A DNA stretch of 64,000 nt from Laburnicola sp. R22_1. Its lineage: Eukaryota > Ascomycota > Dothideomycetes > Pleosporales > Didymosphaeriaceae. Location: positions 372,001-436,000 of the forward strand of contig JACONQ010000008.1 of the NCBI GenBank assembly GCA_014281115.1. The letters are read 5' to 3'. Shown here piece by piece: positions 10,075-22,241 of the stretch (position 1 is the stretch's first letter; each line of letters opens with the position of its first letter). Below the pieces are notes generated by a model. It was not told the origin of the DNA. It saw nothing but the letters and a program-made list of their open reading frames with translations, and ran no database searches. The translations under genes were made by a program, and so were the position numbers.

Positions 10075-10465
10075 ATACATATATAGGCGTATAATTTCCT
10101 ATCCTATAGAAAGTACGTTGTTTAGTTAAGGGAAGGCTATTAGTATATGAGATAGTTACCTTAAGGTTTTATATAATAATATACTCTATATATAAGAATA
10201 AATAAACACTTAATTTAGTTATAGATTATTATACTTATATAAGCTATGTTATATTAGTATTTTTAACTTTAGTATCTATAGACTATAGTATAGTATACTA
10301 TAATTAACTACCTTATTAGCATAAGGGACTAATTTACACGTGCTAACAAATAGTTTCTAGCCTAACCTATCTTACTAGTTTACTTTTTTAATATATTTTT
10401 AGCACACCTATAGCTTACCCTTATAGCGTTATACTATATACTAAAAGGTCTGCAATATTTCTCTT
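10075..10465. repeat. Family C repeat, copy 1
   Basis: Runs from ATATATATAGGCGT through TATACTATATACTAAAAGGTC. The same series occurs at 46935-47145 and 47890-48090, where other elements split it, and its end recurs inverted at about 61865-61935. No ORF was found. Confidence 0.6.
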
Positions 10466-10469
10466 CTAG

Positions 10470-11090
10470 ATTATATTATTTAAATAAAAGCCTTTATTAT
10501 TCTACTTCTAGGTAGATTAATATAATATACTATAGTATTATTATTAATAGTAGTTAATAAATAATCTACTATTTAGTATAACTAAGTTATATATTATTTC
10601 TTAACTAGTAAACTATTAAAAAGCTATAGTAAAGTATAAAGTTATAATTATAGTTTACTATATATATAGTATATAAAGTCTACTTACTTTAATAGTATTA
10701 GTAATATCTAAAAGGTATTTCTTTAATATAAATACTATATTTTTTAAATTTAACTTTTTAATATGTATAGTAGGCTAGCTTTTTAGTATTCGAAAATAAA
10801 AATATTTTATCTAATATCTATAGTTAAATAACTACTAAAGAATTTAAAACTAGTATAAATAACTAGCTAAGTAATATTAGCTATCTAGCTTACTTACTAT
10901 AAATTATAGTTAAAATAAGCCTACTAAAGAACTAGATTAATTATACGATTTTAAAAGTTATACTTAATAATTTATTTAGACTATATATAATTTTTCTTTT
11001 GGTTTATTAAGTAGGGGCTCTGCTTTATTTATTATAGTATTTAAAATAAAAGCCTTTATTATTCTACTTCTAGGTAGTTAATTTTACATT
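10470..11090 (-). repeat. Two inverted family A end fragments with AT-rich DNA between
   Basis: Around 10475-10540 and 10995-11085 the landmark series TTATATTATTTAAAATAAAAGCC, CTTTATTATTCTAC, CCTAGGTAG appears. The second also has TAAGTAGGGGCTCTGC. A dinucleotide run of (TA)n follows at about 11090-11109. No gene is seen in the 450 bp between. Confidence 0.55.
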
Positions 11091-11139
11091 ATATATATAT
11101 ATATATATTATTAGGCTATTATTACTAAGAGGTAGGCTG

Positions 11140-11310
11140 GCAAATGGGTATAGGTTAGATTGGGATTAGGTTCCCTTACATAAGACCCTAACCCCAATCT
11201 AACCTCTACCTATAGATTTTGCGCTAGTAATAGGTATTGGTTAAGTTAGGGTTACATAGGCCATAGGTTAGATTAGGGTTGTACAGACTAGGTTATATTA
11301 GATCTAACTA
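11140..11310. repeat. Degenerate TTAGGGT-like minisatellite with hairpin
   Basis: Repeated GGTTAGATTGGG, AGTTAGGGTTACATAGG and GGTTAGATTAGGGT blocks resemble decayed telomere-like or subtelomeric repeats. Positions 11153-11204 form an inverted repeat (GGTTAGATTGGGATTAGG against CCTAACCCCAATCTAACC) with a short loop. Related CCTAACC repeats flank the copia element at 16640 and 22242. Confidence 0.6.
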
Positions 11311-11544
11311 ATTATATTTTTTATTAGCTATATGCAATTTTTATAGTAAATTGCTATTAAAAATGCCCTTATTATTATAGTAGTAAATATTACATTTACT
11401 TATTATAGTAAAAGTACAGCTTTAGTATTAAATACATATATTAAACCTAACTAAGTGCTTTACTATTTACCTAGTATCTATATATTTCTTATGGTACTTA
11501 GCTACTAGCTATAAATTCCTAGCCTATATAGTAACCTATTTTAT

Positions 11545-11995
11545 ATAAATAGTGTTAATATTAGTATCCAGAGATATTAGTATTTATTTTATAGTAGGAG
11601 TAGAGTGGTATAAAGAAATACCTTTAAATATTCTAATTAGAAAAGCCTCTATTACCTCTTGGAGAGTAGCTAGCATAGTAGACTAGAAGTGCAGATATTT
11701 CTTATTATTATCTTGCGCTATTTCCTTAATAAGGTAGTAGAATAGCCTTTTTCTAATAAGGGGCTTGATACTCTTTTAGTACTTTTTAATTTTCCTAAGT
11801 GTAATAGCTATATATTATTAGAATATATATATAATAAATAGCTATAATAATAATATACTATCTAGGTTCTAGTAGTGCTTCCTCTTTAGCGTAGTAGGCA
11901 GTATTTTGCAAGGCGCTTTTCGCGCAGCCTTAGTAGCTAGCGGCTTCTTCTTTTTTACTTAAGATCTACTAGTAACTAGTTTAAAGTATTTAGCT
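11545..11995 (-). pseudogene. Histone H3-like pseudogene
   Basis: The minus strand reads KKKKPLATKAARKAPCK (about 11915-11955), matching the canonical H3 tail around K23-K27. A gap with intron-like sequence (about 11815-11865, ending TATATAG) follows, then AITLRKIKKYQKS (H3: VALREIRRYQKS). Next come LFYYLIKEIAQD (FQRLVREIAQD), LHFQSTMLATLQEV (LRFQSSAVLALQEA) and EAFLIRIFKGISL (EAYLVGLFEDTNL). That covers most of the 136-aa nucleosome core histone. The LHFQS segment has Phe, as in ordinary H3, not the Trp common in centromeric variants. In-frame stops and missense changes make it non-functional. The C-terminus after HSTPTIK is poor. RIP attacks duplicates, so this is probably a decayed extra copy of a host H3 gene. 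Confidence 0.8.
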
Positions 11996-12219
11996 AGCCT
12001 AGTATATACTATTATTTTAGAAATTAAGGTTATATAGTAGTTAAGGCTATAGAGTATTAAAAAAGTAGCTAGAAGAGTAGTAAGGTAAAGTAGCTAAGTA
12101 GGCAGCAAGGTAAGTAAAGAAAATACGCTAGTGTTATTAGCGCCTTACTTATGCACATAGGCCCCTATAGCTACTTTTTATAATAATAATAATATTTTTA
12201 TTATCTCTATAATATTAAC

Positions 12220-13155
12220 TGCAGGTGTTATATACTATTATTACACCCTATACTATAGCGTCTATTAAAAAAGAGTCTTATAAAATCCTAAAGGGTCTCC
12301 TAAGTAATAGCCTATAGATACTAGTAAATTTTAAGCATAATAAGTAGAAGAGTCTTACTAAAGTACCTAGTAATTACAGTCTTTTATTATACTATATACT
12401 AATATAGATAGGGCTTTATATCTAGATATAAAGAGGTTAGCACTATTCTTTTATATTATAGATAAAGTAGCTCTTAAAAAAGTTATCCTACTAACTATAA
12501 AGTACTATTTAAAGGTGCACTTAGTAATAGCGCCTATACTATTGCGTAAAGGTCTTGCAATATACTTTCTAGTAAAGAAAAAAAGCACTAAACTTTACTA
12601 AATTAGCTAATTAAGCTACATAATATTAGCTTAAAAAGAAGCTTTATAATAATAAGGACTACTAACTACTCTCTAAAGCGCAAAAGCATTAATAGCTTAT
12701 ATAGGAAGAAGAAAAGCTTATATAGTCCTACTTTAAGAATTAAAAAAGTAGTATATTATTATATCCTATTATTATATATTAGTTAATTAATAAGGAGTAG
12801 GCAACTAGTTAGAGGCAAAACTAATAGCTATATATAAGAAATAGGATAAGATTAAGAATAAAGTTAATCTAAAGGCCTACTAAGCAGCTCTAACTAAGCG
12901 TAGAATTACTACTAGTAAGAGAAAAGACCCTCCTACACTATAAAGTTATATAGGTAAATAAATCTTTAGTTATAGTAGTGTATATAAAAAGCTCTTACGC
13001 GATATATATAAAGTAGACCTAAGAAAGCTTAAAGCTAATAGTTTTAAGAGTAAGACTAATAAGAAAGAGTAGAAGAATTTTTATAATAGCGTAAGTAATA
13101 TAGGTCTAACTACTAAGAAACTAGTAATAGTTACTAATAAGAAATAGTTATAAGT
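12220..13155 (+). pseudogene. Decayed lysine-rich ORF, family unknown
   Basis: Reading TAG as Gln, the plus strand gives protein-like runs: TNIDRALYLDIKRLALFF, then LEAKLIAIYKKQDKIKNKV, then LRDIYKVDLRKLKANSFK. The second half is rich in Lys and could form a coiled coil. It sits between the H3-like relic and the hAT transposase. It could be a second ORF of an element or a captured gene. I do not recognise a domain. Confidence 0.35.
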
Positions 13156-13421
13156 TTATTACACTTATTTATTACACACCTTTACTAATAATTATTAGTT
13201 ACTATAAGCCTAGTCCTTCTACTAACCTTATTAACTATAATAAGAATAATATACTTAATAGTAACAAAGTGTATATTAAGGAGAATAATAATAAAGAGTG
13301 TAAAGAGGAAATTAGGAAAAATAGAGAGAAGCTTAAGGCTTGTTTCTAGAAGCTGCTAGATAGGTACAACTCTAATATTATAGATAGTTTTTTCTTATGA
13401 CTAAGGGGTTTCTTAAACTTT

Positions 13422-13495
13422 AGGGGCTTAGGTACTAAAGGGGATTTAGATAATAAAAGGGGCTTAGGTGCTAAGAGAGTTTTAGATAATAATTA
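13422..13495. repeat. Two tandem 36-bp repeats
   Basis: AGGGGCTTAGGTACTAAAGG and AGGGGCTTAGGTGCTAAGAG open two adjacent units, each ending TTTAGATAATAA. Just before, at about 13390, TTATGACTAAGGGGTTTC resembles the family B end. Confidence 0.6.
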
Positions 13496-14079
13496 GCGCA
13501 TAGAATAAAATAAGTTAGAGTTATAGTTTTACTATAGCTAATTATTATAGCTAATAATTATATACTAGTTACTAAGGATACTGCCTATAGTAGTATAGTA
13601 ATAAGCTAATTGCTACCTAAAACTAACTCTATAATAAAGGGCTATATACTAGTTTAGATTTAAAACTAACTTATTATTAGCATACTATACGCTACACACT
13701 ATTTCTAGCTAACCTTAATATTAGTTAAATACTACTATATTTAATATTATAGAATTTAGTTTGTCCTATCCCCTTCTTAAATTACTATTCTCTTTAATAA
13801 CTATTTAACTAGTTATTATATCTTTTTATTACACTAATGTTTTAAAGTACTGTATTAAGTGCTACACCTACTCTAGAAATTAATATACAGTCCTATATTA
13901 ATAAACTAGTCGCCCTACTACTAAATACTCTCCTTAGATACAGAATCCTAGCCCTATAGGCTAATAGGTTAGGAAGTAGGACAATTTGTTTTATTTAATG
14001 TTCTCTTTTAAACTTTTAAGAGTTAAAGATAGAAAAAAAGACATTTGCTATATAGGACATGTAGTAGTCTAATACTTAA

Positions 14080-16110
14080 TAGGCTAAAAATAAACAAATC
14101 TATAACCTACACTAGAACTCTTACCTTTACATAGGTATTATCTAGACTATATTCTAGGAGGGCATAGAGTACCCCTCTAGTTATTTATATATATTCTATC
14201 TTAACTGCAGCTATGCACTACAATACTTAAGTGTTAACTCTACTAGTACCTAGCTAATTAGAACTAAGCATCTTATTAACTATACAAGATTTAAAGTATA
14301 TACGCAGTAGAATAAGCCTATTTATAAAAGGACTTTTACTTCTTAGTATAAAAAAAAGTAGATAGCTATTATATATTCTATATACTCTCTATAGGCGTTT
14401 TAAACTAAACTTATATAGATAGTAATTAATAATAACTAGTCCTTCTAAATAGTAGAGCAACTATCCTTTTAACACTTTCTCTATTTCCTTAGACCTAATA
14501 CTGTAATAACTAGCTAATATAGGTTCTGCTAGATATTCCTAAATAAATTTAACACTGCTAAGGCAGCTATTCTTAGCAACATTAGTAGGGCAACCAAACT
14601 TTCTATCTCGTTTAATATATAGTCTGCGGCTAATTAACTTAGCTTCCTAGCTATTAATAGTTACTATATTAATAATGCTTAGTAGCTTAAGAAGAAGCTA
14701 CTTAACTTTATACTAATATATAGCAGCTATACTAGAGTATTAATAGTATTAGAGGTACTACAGATCCTTAAAGACATAGGAACTACGCAGAAGCTCCTAG
14801 CAATTATATATAATAATACTAGCAATAATAGCACCCTAGCTTAGAGTGTCTAGCATAAACTATTAGAGGAGAATATTACCTAAAACTAAAAAGAGAACAC
14901 AATCCTATATCTTGCTTATATTATTAACTTTATAGTTTAAGATATTATTTATTACCTTAAGTTATTAGCGCCTATTAATCTTAACTCTAAAGAGACGCTA
15001 TAGCGACAATATATAAACAAAATCTAGGCATAGATATCTATTCTAAATTCTCTTTGTAAGATATATTAGCTATTATTATAAAAAGTTATTATAGAAAGTT
15101 ATTATAGACTAACTAGCGCGCAGCTCTATGCTATTTGCATTATAATTAACTAGTTACTATAGCAATTTGAGTAATTTCTTATAATATAGAGCGATACACT
15201 ACTAAAGAAGTAATTATCTATAATCTAAAATATCTAAATAAGATAAAACTCTACGCATAATATAAACAAGCGCGCACTAAAGTTTTGCGCAAATATTAAT
15301 ATATAGCTAGAGAAGGAGATTACAATAAAGATAACTAGAAAATTAAACGCTTCTGCTTATAGCAACACTATAGAGGCAAACTTTAAAGCCCTTAAGAAAC
15401 TTTAACTATTAGCCCTAGAATAGTTGTATCTTAAGTTAATTATCTTTATACTCTAAAAGTTTAAGAAGGCCATAAACTTCCTAAGTAAGAACTAGAAACT
15501 CTAGGTTCTATATATCTAGCTTATATATAACTAGCTCTTTAATTTTCTAGATAGGATAAATAATAAGCTTATTAAGGAGTTAAATAATATTAGATAGCTA
15601 GAAGCTATATAGGCTATAGCTAAGATAGGATAAGAGAAGTTGTGCAAGTATTACTTAAGAATAGGTAGAAAAAAAGTTTTCTTATTTAACTATACAATAA
15701 TATTAAATCCTTCGCAAAAGCTTACAGCGTATAAGGTATTATAATTATAGCTATTTCTTATAGTTATATGCTAATAGTTGCATAGAATATAATATAGAAG
15801 ACCTAGGATAAGTATATATATCGCTAATAGTTCTTAGAGTACCTTAATCGCTATAATAGCTTAATAGCTAGGGATCTTACTCTAGTCTTAAATGCCAACC
15901 TAAGATAGTTATAAGGCAGTGAATAGTTTCGAAAGCCTCCTTTACTACCTAATTTATAGTCTAGTAGCCTTTCTACCTCTAGCTAAACTTTAGCTACGCT
16001 AGATATTAATTACAACTTAGGCCTAACTTAGATAAAAGAAGCAATATACCTAAGTACTCCTATAGTTAAAAAGGGTAATAAGTTTAATATGCTAGCGTAG
16101 TAGAAAGTTT
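14080..16110 (+). pseudogene. hAT-family transposase, inactivated
   Basis: The plus strand, with stops read as Gln, gives a BED-type zinc finger first (NCSYALQYLS...IRTKHL, about 14203-14275). Next is TKLSISFNIQSAAN (family: SISFDLWTS, first Asp lost to Asn). At about 14811-14838 comes IIYNNTSNNSTLA (family DNASNNDT, second Asp lost). LAYIINFIVQDI (14905-14945) matches CLAHVINLIV. The dimerisation-side segment KYYLRIGRKK...IILNPSQKL (about 15645-15735) matches hAT C-terminal sequence. hAT transposases excise and reinsert their element with 8-bp duplications. Ends of this element were not found. An exact start was not chosen. Confidence 0.82.
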
Positions 16111-16640
16111 ATTAAATATCTTACTTCTAACTTACGTAGGTTGTAAAGAATATCCTAGTAGTGTAGATTTTATAGGTAAGTATTAAGTGCATTTTTAACA
16201 CTAGCAGGGATGTAATTAGAGATTAAAGGCACAATCTTACTACTTAAACAATTTAGAAGGTTATAATAGTTAAGTTTAAAATAGCTAATAAGCAATCTAT
16301 AAAGTTATTAGATTCTAATATAGGGAAGGACAATTTAGAAAACATAGCACTATTAGACAAAGGAAATAATTTATATAAGCTACTAGCTAATAAAGAGACT
16401 ATTAAAACTATATAAGGTTCTAAGGTTTTAGATAACAAGCTACTAACTTCTTTTTACTAGGGGCAGCCACTGTAAAAGCGGTTAAGGCCTTAGCGCTACT
16501 ATAGCATTAGTAATAATAAGATATAATAAATATATGTGTTAATAGCAAAATAGTGTTAATTTTACTTTTACTTAGATCTCTTTTCTTATACACCTTTAGA
16601 GAGTAAATAAAGTTACTAATTTTATTACTATTAATTTTAT
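16110..16640. other. AT-rich stretch downstream of the hAT transposase
   Basis: Probably the hAT C-terminus and 3' end, but no motif or terminal repeat can be supported. The small minus-strand ORF at 16253-16438 has no recognisable domain and looks like chance. Confidence 0.3.
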
Positions 16641-16725
16641 ATAGTATAAGTTACGTAACCCTAATAGGTACCCTAATCTAACCTACACCTAGGAGTCTAT
16701 GTAACCTAATCTAACCTATACCTAG
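16640..16725. repeat. CCTAACCTATACCTAG minisatellite, left part
   Basis: Units of the form GTAACCTAATCTAACCTA...CCTAGGAGTCTAT repeat here and continue on the other side of the copia element at 22242-22350. The copia inserted into the array, duplicating CCTAG. Confidence 0.75.
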
Positions 16726-16943
16726 TGTTAGATTAAAGGGTTTATTAATAAATAAAGTCCATATCTTAATAATGCGTAATGTTGGTTGTTGTTATTCTTT
16801 AGGGTGTCCTCCCTCTAGAGGTCTGCTTGTGCGCTGTTTTGGTTCTTGGCTAATCCTTCATACTATCCCTATTTAGGTAGGGGCTGTTTCATCTCTCTCC
16901 TGTCACTCACGATAGTTGTTCGGATCACCTATCTAATCTAACA
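16726..16943 (-). repeat. Copia-1 3' LTR
   Basis: On the plus strand starts TGTTAGATT and ends AATCTAACA. It has more A/T at variant sites (TAGGTAGG, CTGTCACT) than the other LTR, consistent with RIP changes after insertion. Length 218 bp. Confidence 0.92.
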
Positions 16944-16959
16944 CACCCCCTTAGCTCAG

Positions 16960-19900
16960 CGACCTCGCCTTAAGCTGTTCACTATTTATTCTTAGATAAT
17001 CTGGGATGTCCCAGCATCTACCATTCTCCCTAAGGCTTTAATCTTTCGTGTTATCGCATCTATTTCTCCTTACTCTACAATTATGCGGTCCTTTATGTTT
17101 GCTAGTCTTACTTAACTTAGGAACTAGGGCTAGGTCTTAATAGGAAGGGTCTTAGTAAATCTATTGGCAATTATATCGCTTAAGAGGGCATATGTTACTC
17201 TAATTAACTTCCTTTTTGCCTCCTATTATAGCTAGTGATTGTAGATATCCACATGTCGAAGCTTAGTTGTTAGCTAAGAGATCTCCTCGTTAATCAGCCA
17301 AATTGTCTACTTATTGTCGCACTAAATAGTAATTACTAGATCTTCTAGTATTACTTAAAGTTTATTAAGCAGCATCTGCGTAAACATAGCTTCCTTAGCT
17401 ACTTAGGATAGTGCTAGGAGCTCTGTCTTAGTTGTCGAAGTGGTAACTGTATCCTACTTATTAGCTCGCCAGGCGATAAGACCGCTAAATAGTTTAATTG
17501 CGTACCCTTAGGAACTCTTCCTATCCATTATGTTGTCTGCAAATAATGCATTACTAGCTACAATAAGACTATTATCTCCTCTAAACTCTAGGGCGTATAT
17601 TTATGTAGAGTGTAGGTATAAGAAGACGCGATTAGTCGCTTATTAATATGTTAGGCTTAAATTAGTAAGGAAGTAGGCAAGTTGTAAGACAGCAAATACA
17701 ACGTTAGGGCGTGTATTTACCGCTATAAAGAGTAGGAAGCTAATTTTGCGTTAGTATAGGTTAATCTCTCTATATATTGCGAGGTCTATGCGGCCAGTAA
17801 GCTCTATTCGAGCTATTGGGGTATCATGGCAAAGGTTATAATCAGTTGCAAGTTGGACGATTTTATTAATATACGCGGCTTGCGATAGCTATATCTTCTA
17901 CTAGGTTTAGTCTCTTATCACCTCTATTCTAAGGAACTATCTCAAATCCCCTCCTCCTATTAGGCTGTATTTCTTCTAGAGATCCTTCACGACCTAGTCT
18001 GCTAGTGTACGGTTTCGTGGGTGATACGCGAGAATAATATCATCAACGTAGAAGAAGATAAACACCCCTTTTCGTACCATACAATATGGTTCGTGTGGAA
18101 CTACAGAGAAACCAAGCTCTGTGAGGTAGGCGGTAAAGTCCCTTTGCCATAGTAAGGGTGAGATCCGCAGGCCATACAGCGCCTTTTGAAGCTAAAGTAT
18201 CGTGCCTAGACGTGCATACCCGCGTGGCATTCGCATGTAGATAACACGATCAATTAATGCATGTACGAAAGCGTTGGTCACGTCGTACTGCTTTAGCTCT
18301 AGGTTAAACCAAGCAGCAATAGCCATCAGCATCCTAAACGATCTTCCTGCGAGTGTGGCGGCATAGGTCTCTTAGGTGGTAACATTGTTCTATTAATCAC
18401 CTTAGATAACTAGTCTTGCCTTACACTTCTAGAAGTAGTAGTGCTAATCGAGCTTGTAGGTGTATACCCATATTAAATCTAGTATCTAGATTCCTTCTTA
18501 TCTTACCTAAATAGTAGGCACCTTAGTCTATAACTTCGTTTGTTTGTGGCTATTAAGGTGTTCTTCCTTAGCTTTCTTAAAGAGTATGTAGAGTGGGTGC
18601 GTAGGCTTGAGCCTGTTTAGAGGAGGTGCTAGTAACAGTTCGCTATAATAAGGCTAATAGCCTTTTATTATTATGCGTTCAATGCTTATATTATCTAGTT
18701 TCTTCCCCTCTACTTTACAAACGTAACCTGCTTTAGTACTAGCTATAAAGGCTGCGGCCTATAGTGTAGTGGCTTTTGCTTCACTAGGTAAGAAACTAAG
18801 TAGAGATTAGAGTCTGTCTAGATTGTGAGAGAGGGGCAACTAGGGATTAACTAGCTTTCCTTCCTCTTCACGCAGGAGGGCTCTCTTAATAGGCTATATT
18901 CCTCTAGGGCGAGGCAGGGCTAAATCTAGCTCCTAATTATCTCTAGCGCTAGGCAGCGAGTTAGGGCACTACTCGTATCCATCTAAGCTTATTAGTTGCG
19001 CTAATAAGGCTGCTAGTGGTGGTGTACTTAGCGGCGTTGGGTAGGGTATAACCTTCCTCCCGCGCTCGTCGTACTGGGGTGTCCCTACTTACTTAGAAGG
19101 AGAGTCGTCCGTTGCTTTATCCTTATAGAACCTGCTTATAGCATTATTCTGTTATAATAGTAAAGGCGATAGCTCTATTGTCCTAATTTAAGTTGCAATT
19201 TCTTTAAGAGTACTATATATAAAATTATCTATAATGTATTTTATATCTCTATTAAAGATGCTATCTTTATTAAACACTATGTTATGGGTGCTAATAACCT
19301 TGCCTATTAATAGTATCCATATCCTAAAGATGTTTAAGGAAACGTAACCTACTAAGTATCTAATCTATGCCTTTAGGTCGAGTCTTTATAGACGTTCTTT
19401 GCCACGCTTTATATTATCTATTATAGCAAAGGCCTTGCAACTATATGCTTATAGATAGAATTGGTTTGGTTTGCGTAGGGACGTGACTATTCCATTTTAA
19501 AAGGCGACAGCGGTAAAGAACGCTTTATAGGGCGTCTTCTAGCGATTTAAATACTTAGGTGTTTAATTGTATAGGTATATAGTAGTTTAAGTTACTTTAG
19601 GCCATACTTCCTATAGTAGATTCGCGTTAAGGCGCATTACACAAGCTTTCTTCTTTACCACACCCCCTAAGCGTTTAGCTCCACTATTTTAGGCTTAGGT
19701 ATTAGGTGCTAAGGGCTCGACTACTATACCTTGCTTGTCCCTCTACTTCTAGGCTTCGGCTAAGCAAAACGTCTTATTATTAGTCTTAATAACTTTAACC
19801 ATAATCCCAAATTAGTTTTTTATAAATATAATAAATATTTAGAGGGTTTTAATAATTAATCTGGCAGGTTAGTTGTCTTTAAAATAGAAATTCTATAGTA

Positions 19901-21911
19901 TACTAGTAACTCTACACATAATTAGTATTTGGCTCTTCTCCTTTGTGTTACTTCCTTCTTTGTAATTATAAAAGTCTAGGGCTATTCGCTCTCCTAGACC
20001 TTCTAGGATTATTCGGGGGGTTCTTCTTATCTATCACTTAGACTTTGATCTTCCACATACGTCGCACTTAACAGTAGGAATGCTAACAATCTTTACCCCC
20101 TTAGAGTAATACACGAGGTGCTTAAGTGCCTAAGGTCCTAGGTGTCCTAGTTATTTGTGCCATATCTCACCACTCGCTTATTGTTGCAGCTTAATTATGC
20201 GTGCTTTAGTTGTTGCAAAGGTTAATTTTGGCTTAGAGACATTATTATACTTAACAACCCATTGTCCATATTATTCTTTAAGGAGCGCAACAGCACTATC
20301 GTCGTACCGGCGTAGTACAGTAGGGTTTAACTTGGTATCCCACTATAGGCCTTATTATCGGAGTACTCTAAATAAGACAAGGTTATAGTGTAGGTCTAGG
20401 CAAAAGGCCACATCTCTAAGGTAAAGGCAGCGTATTAAGCCTGCAGTCTTCACTCTTATATATAGTAAGCCATATGCTATAATCTATACGCGTGAGTTCC
20501 CTGCCCATAAGAAATCTTCTAGTGTGGGTGGCTAAGTGTTTGTAAATCGTCTAATATCATTTGCTATATAGCACGTTGTCCCTAAGTTAAGGATAAAGGA
20601 TTATTTAAGTAGGTATCTTAACTGTTTCGTTATAAAAGAGGCGACAGCTATCGCAATATTAACCTCTCTAATTTGCCTTCTATATAGTCACTCTTCTGTA
20701 GAAGCTTCTATTGTTAGAGTCGCTAAGTGCAACTTCTTAAGAGCTAGAGTCTTTAATTATAGCCTTTTCGCTAAGCGTATTTCCTCCTAAAGTTTAGTAT
20801 TATTGCTAATCCTTTCTTAAGCTATTCTCTTAACGCCGTCTTAGGCTCTCTAATTTAGAGGCGCTGTCTCTAGTATTGCATACTAATACTTGTTAAGATT
20901 ATATAGTCTATTATAAGCCTTACACTTCTGCATTATATGGTTAATTATATCACTATTGCGATAACTACGCTTTTAACATTAGTTGCGACCTCTTCCGCAG
21001 GTTAGTTTAGTATTAGCATTATTATTAGCTTCTTTTCTAGCAAGGGTTGGTCCTTCAGCTGCGAAGGCTGCTCTGGACAATTTGCTCTTAGCTAGGTATA
21101 GTAGGTTAGCTTATTTTCTAAATTATAGGAACATGTCGGTGGCTGTTACTATAGGATCTAGGAGGCCGTTTTCCATAAATAAGATTGTCCATCCTTGGAA
21201 ATTCTTTGCTATAGCTTTCACGAAGTCGTTCTTAATAAATTAATTGTTTAGGCAGTTGGGTACACTAGTCGCTTTGGCTTCTATAACTGCGTGGTCCACT
21301 TTAGTAAGCCAGGTGTCCTAATAGGCTATTGTCCTTATTAGTTTAAGGGCTGCTTAGTATTATTCCCTTGCTTTGTTAAGCTTGTCCTCTAATCTTACGC
21401 CTACAGTAGCGGCGAGTTTAATTATCTAGCTTTGATATAGTTAGGACGGCTTATAGCAGTTAGTAAATAGGTGTGAGAATACTATTGTCTAAATAAAGTT
21501 AGTAACCTAAGAGAAGTAGGTTTGTTCTTATTAATGTTTCTAATTAAGGACCTTGTATTCTTTAAAAATGGACTTGAAGTTGTCTACGTCTTCTTTATAT
21601 AAGGTCTTGCCGGCGTTTAAGAGGTTAGATAGTCAAGCTAGTACAAACAGGGGTATCACTGCGTGCTGCCCGTGATTCGCTTAGTATTAGGTTTAATGTT
21701 AGTTTATTGCTACTGTAGCTGCTTAATAGCTAACTATTAAGGGCCTAATTAGGGCGATAGGTTTGGCAAGTGGCTAGGCCATCTATTTAGGGTCGATCTT
21801 CGACCAGACGTTCAACGACACACACTTCGACTCCAGTTGTGCGATCCACTTAATCCACTAGGTATAGTCCATAAGGATTACTGTGGGGTCGCGATTTGGA
21901 GTAGTTGACAT
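16960..21911 (-). pseudogene. Copia-1 gag-pol polyprotein, inactivated
   Basis: The start is ATG at 21909-21911 (MSTTPNRDPTVILMDY). Gag is followed by a damaged zinc knuckle near 20900-20950. The integrase zinc-binding block WHK-LGHLGP...KCDVCGRSKSK is at about 20040-20165. Reverse transcriptase reads YDVTNAFVHALIDRVIYM, KALYGLRISPLLW, then the catalytic FFYVDDIILAY with YVDD at 18039-18050, intact. RNase H-like SNALFADNIMDRKSS...TKTELLALSQVAKEA lies near 17370-17570. The protein would copy element RNA to DNA and integrate it. Scattered TAG codons (for example just before LQKALYGLR) break the frame. The stretch 18000-18350 is nearly clean and CpG-rich. Confidence 0.88.
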
Positions 21912-22018
21912 CTTAATGGATTTTAATTGTTCTGTGCGACGTCGCGTTGTTTCGGCTCGAGTTGTATTGGCGTTCTAGTTATTCTAGTGTTTAAGGTAGA
22001 GGCAGTAAGACTCTTAAT

Positions 22019-22236
22019 TATTAGATTAAAGGGTTTATTAATAAATAAAGTCCATATCTTAATAATGCGTAATGTTGGTTGTTGTTGTTCTTTAGAGTGT
22101 CCTCCCTCTAGAGGTCTGCTTGTGCGCTGTTTTGGTTCTTGGCTAATCCTCCATACTATCCCTATTTGGGTAGGGGCTGTTTCATCTCTCTCCTGCCACT
22201 CACGATAGTTGTTCGGATCACCTATCCAATCTGACA
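22019..22236 (-). repeat. Copia-1 5' LTR
   Basis: 218 bp, near-identical to 16726-16943. Plus-strand start TATTAGATT has lost the TG by G to A; the end AATCTGACA is intact. A 104-codon chance frame runs across it and is not a gene. Confidence 0.92.
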
Positions 22237-22241
22237 CCTAG

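Larger units (their letters stand above)
16726..22236 (-). mobile_element. Complete Ty1/copia retrotransposon, minus strand
   Basis: LTRs of 218 bp at 16726-16943 and 22019-22236 bound 5,511 bp, with the perfect target duplication CCTAG at 16721-16725 and 22237-22241. The order on the minus strand (gag, integrase, reverse transcriptase, RNase H) defines copia. The polypurine tract AAGGGGGTG lies at 16944-16952, next to the 3' LTR. The LTRs differ at about 8 of 218 positions, all C/T or G/A. It is moderately mutated, with stops from CAG, but far less eroded than its neighbours. Confidence 0.93.

Noticed and set aside
11545..11995. Centromeric H3 (CENP-A) assignment
   Set aside because: The core keeps the FQS form and the canonical tail segment; no CENP-A-type features were seen.
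21923..22237. 104-codon minus frame and 93-codon plus frame
   Set aside because: Both run across the copia-1 LTR and leader; the gag start is the later ATG at 21911.
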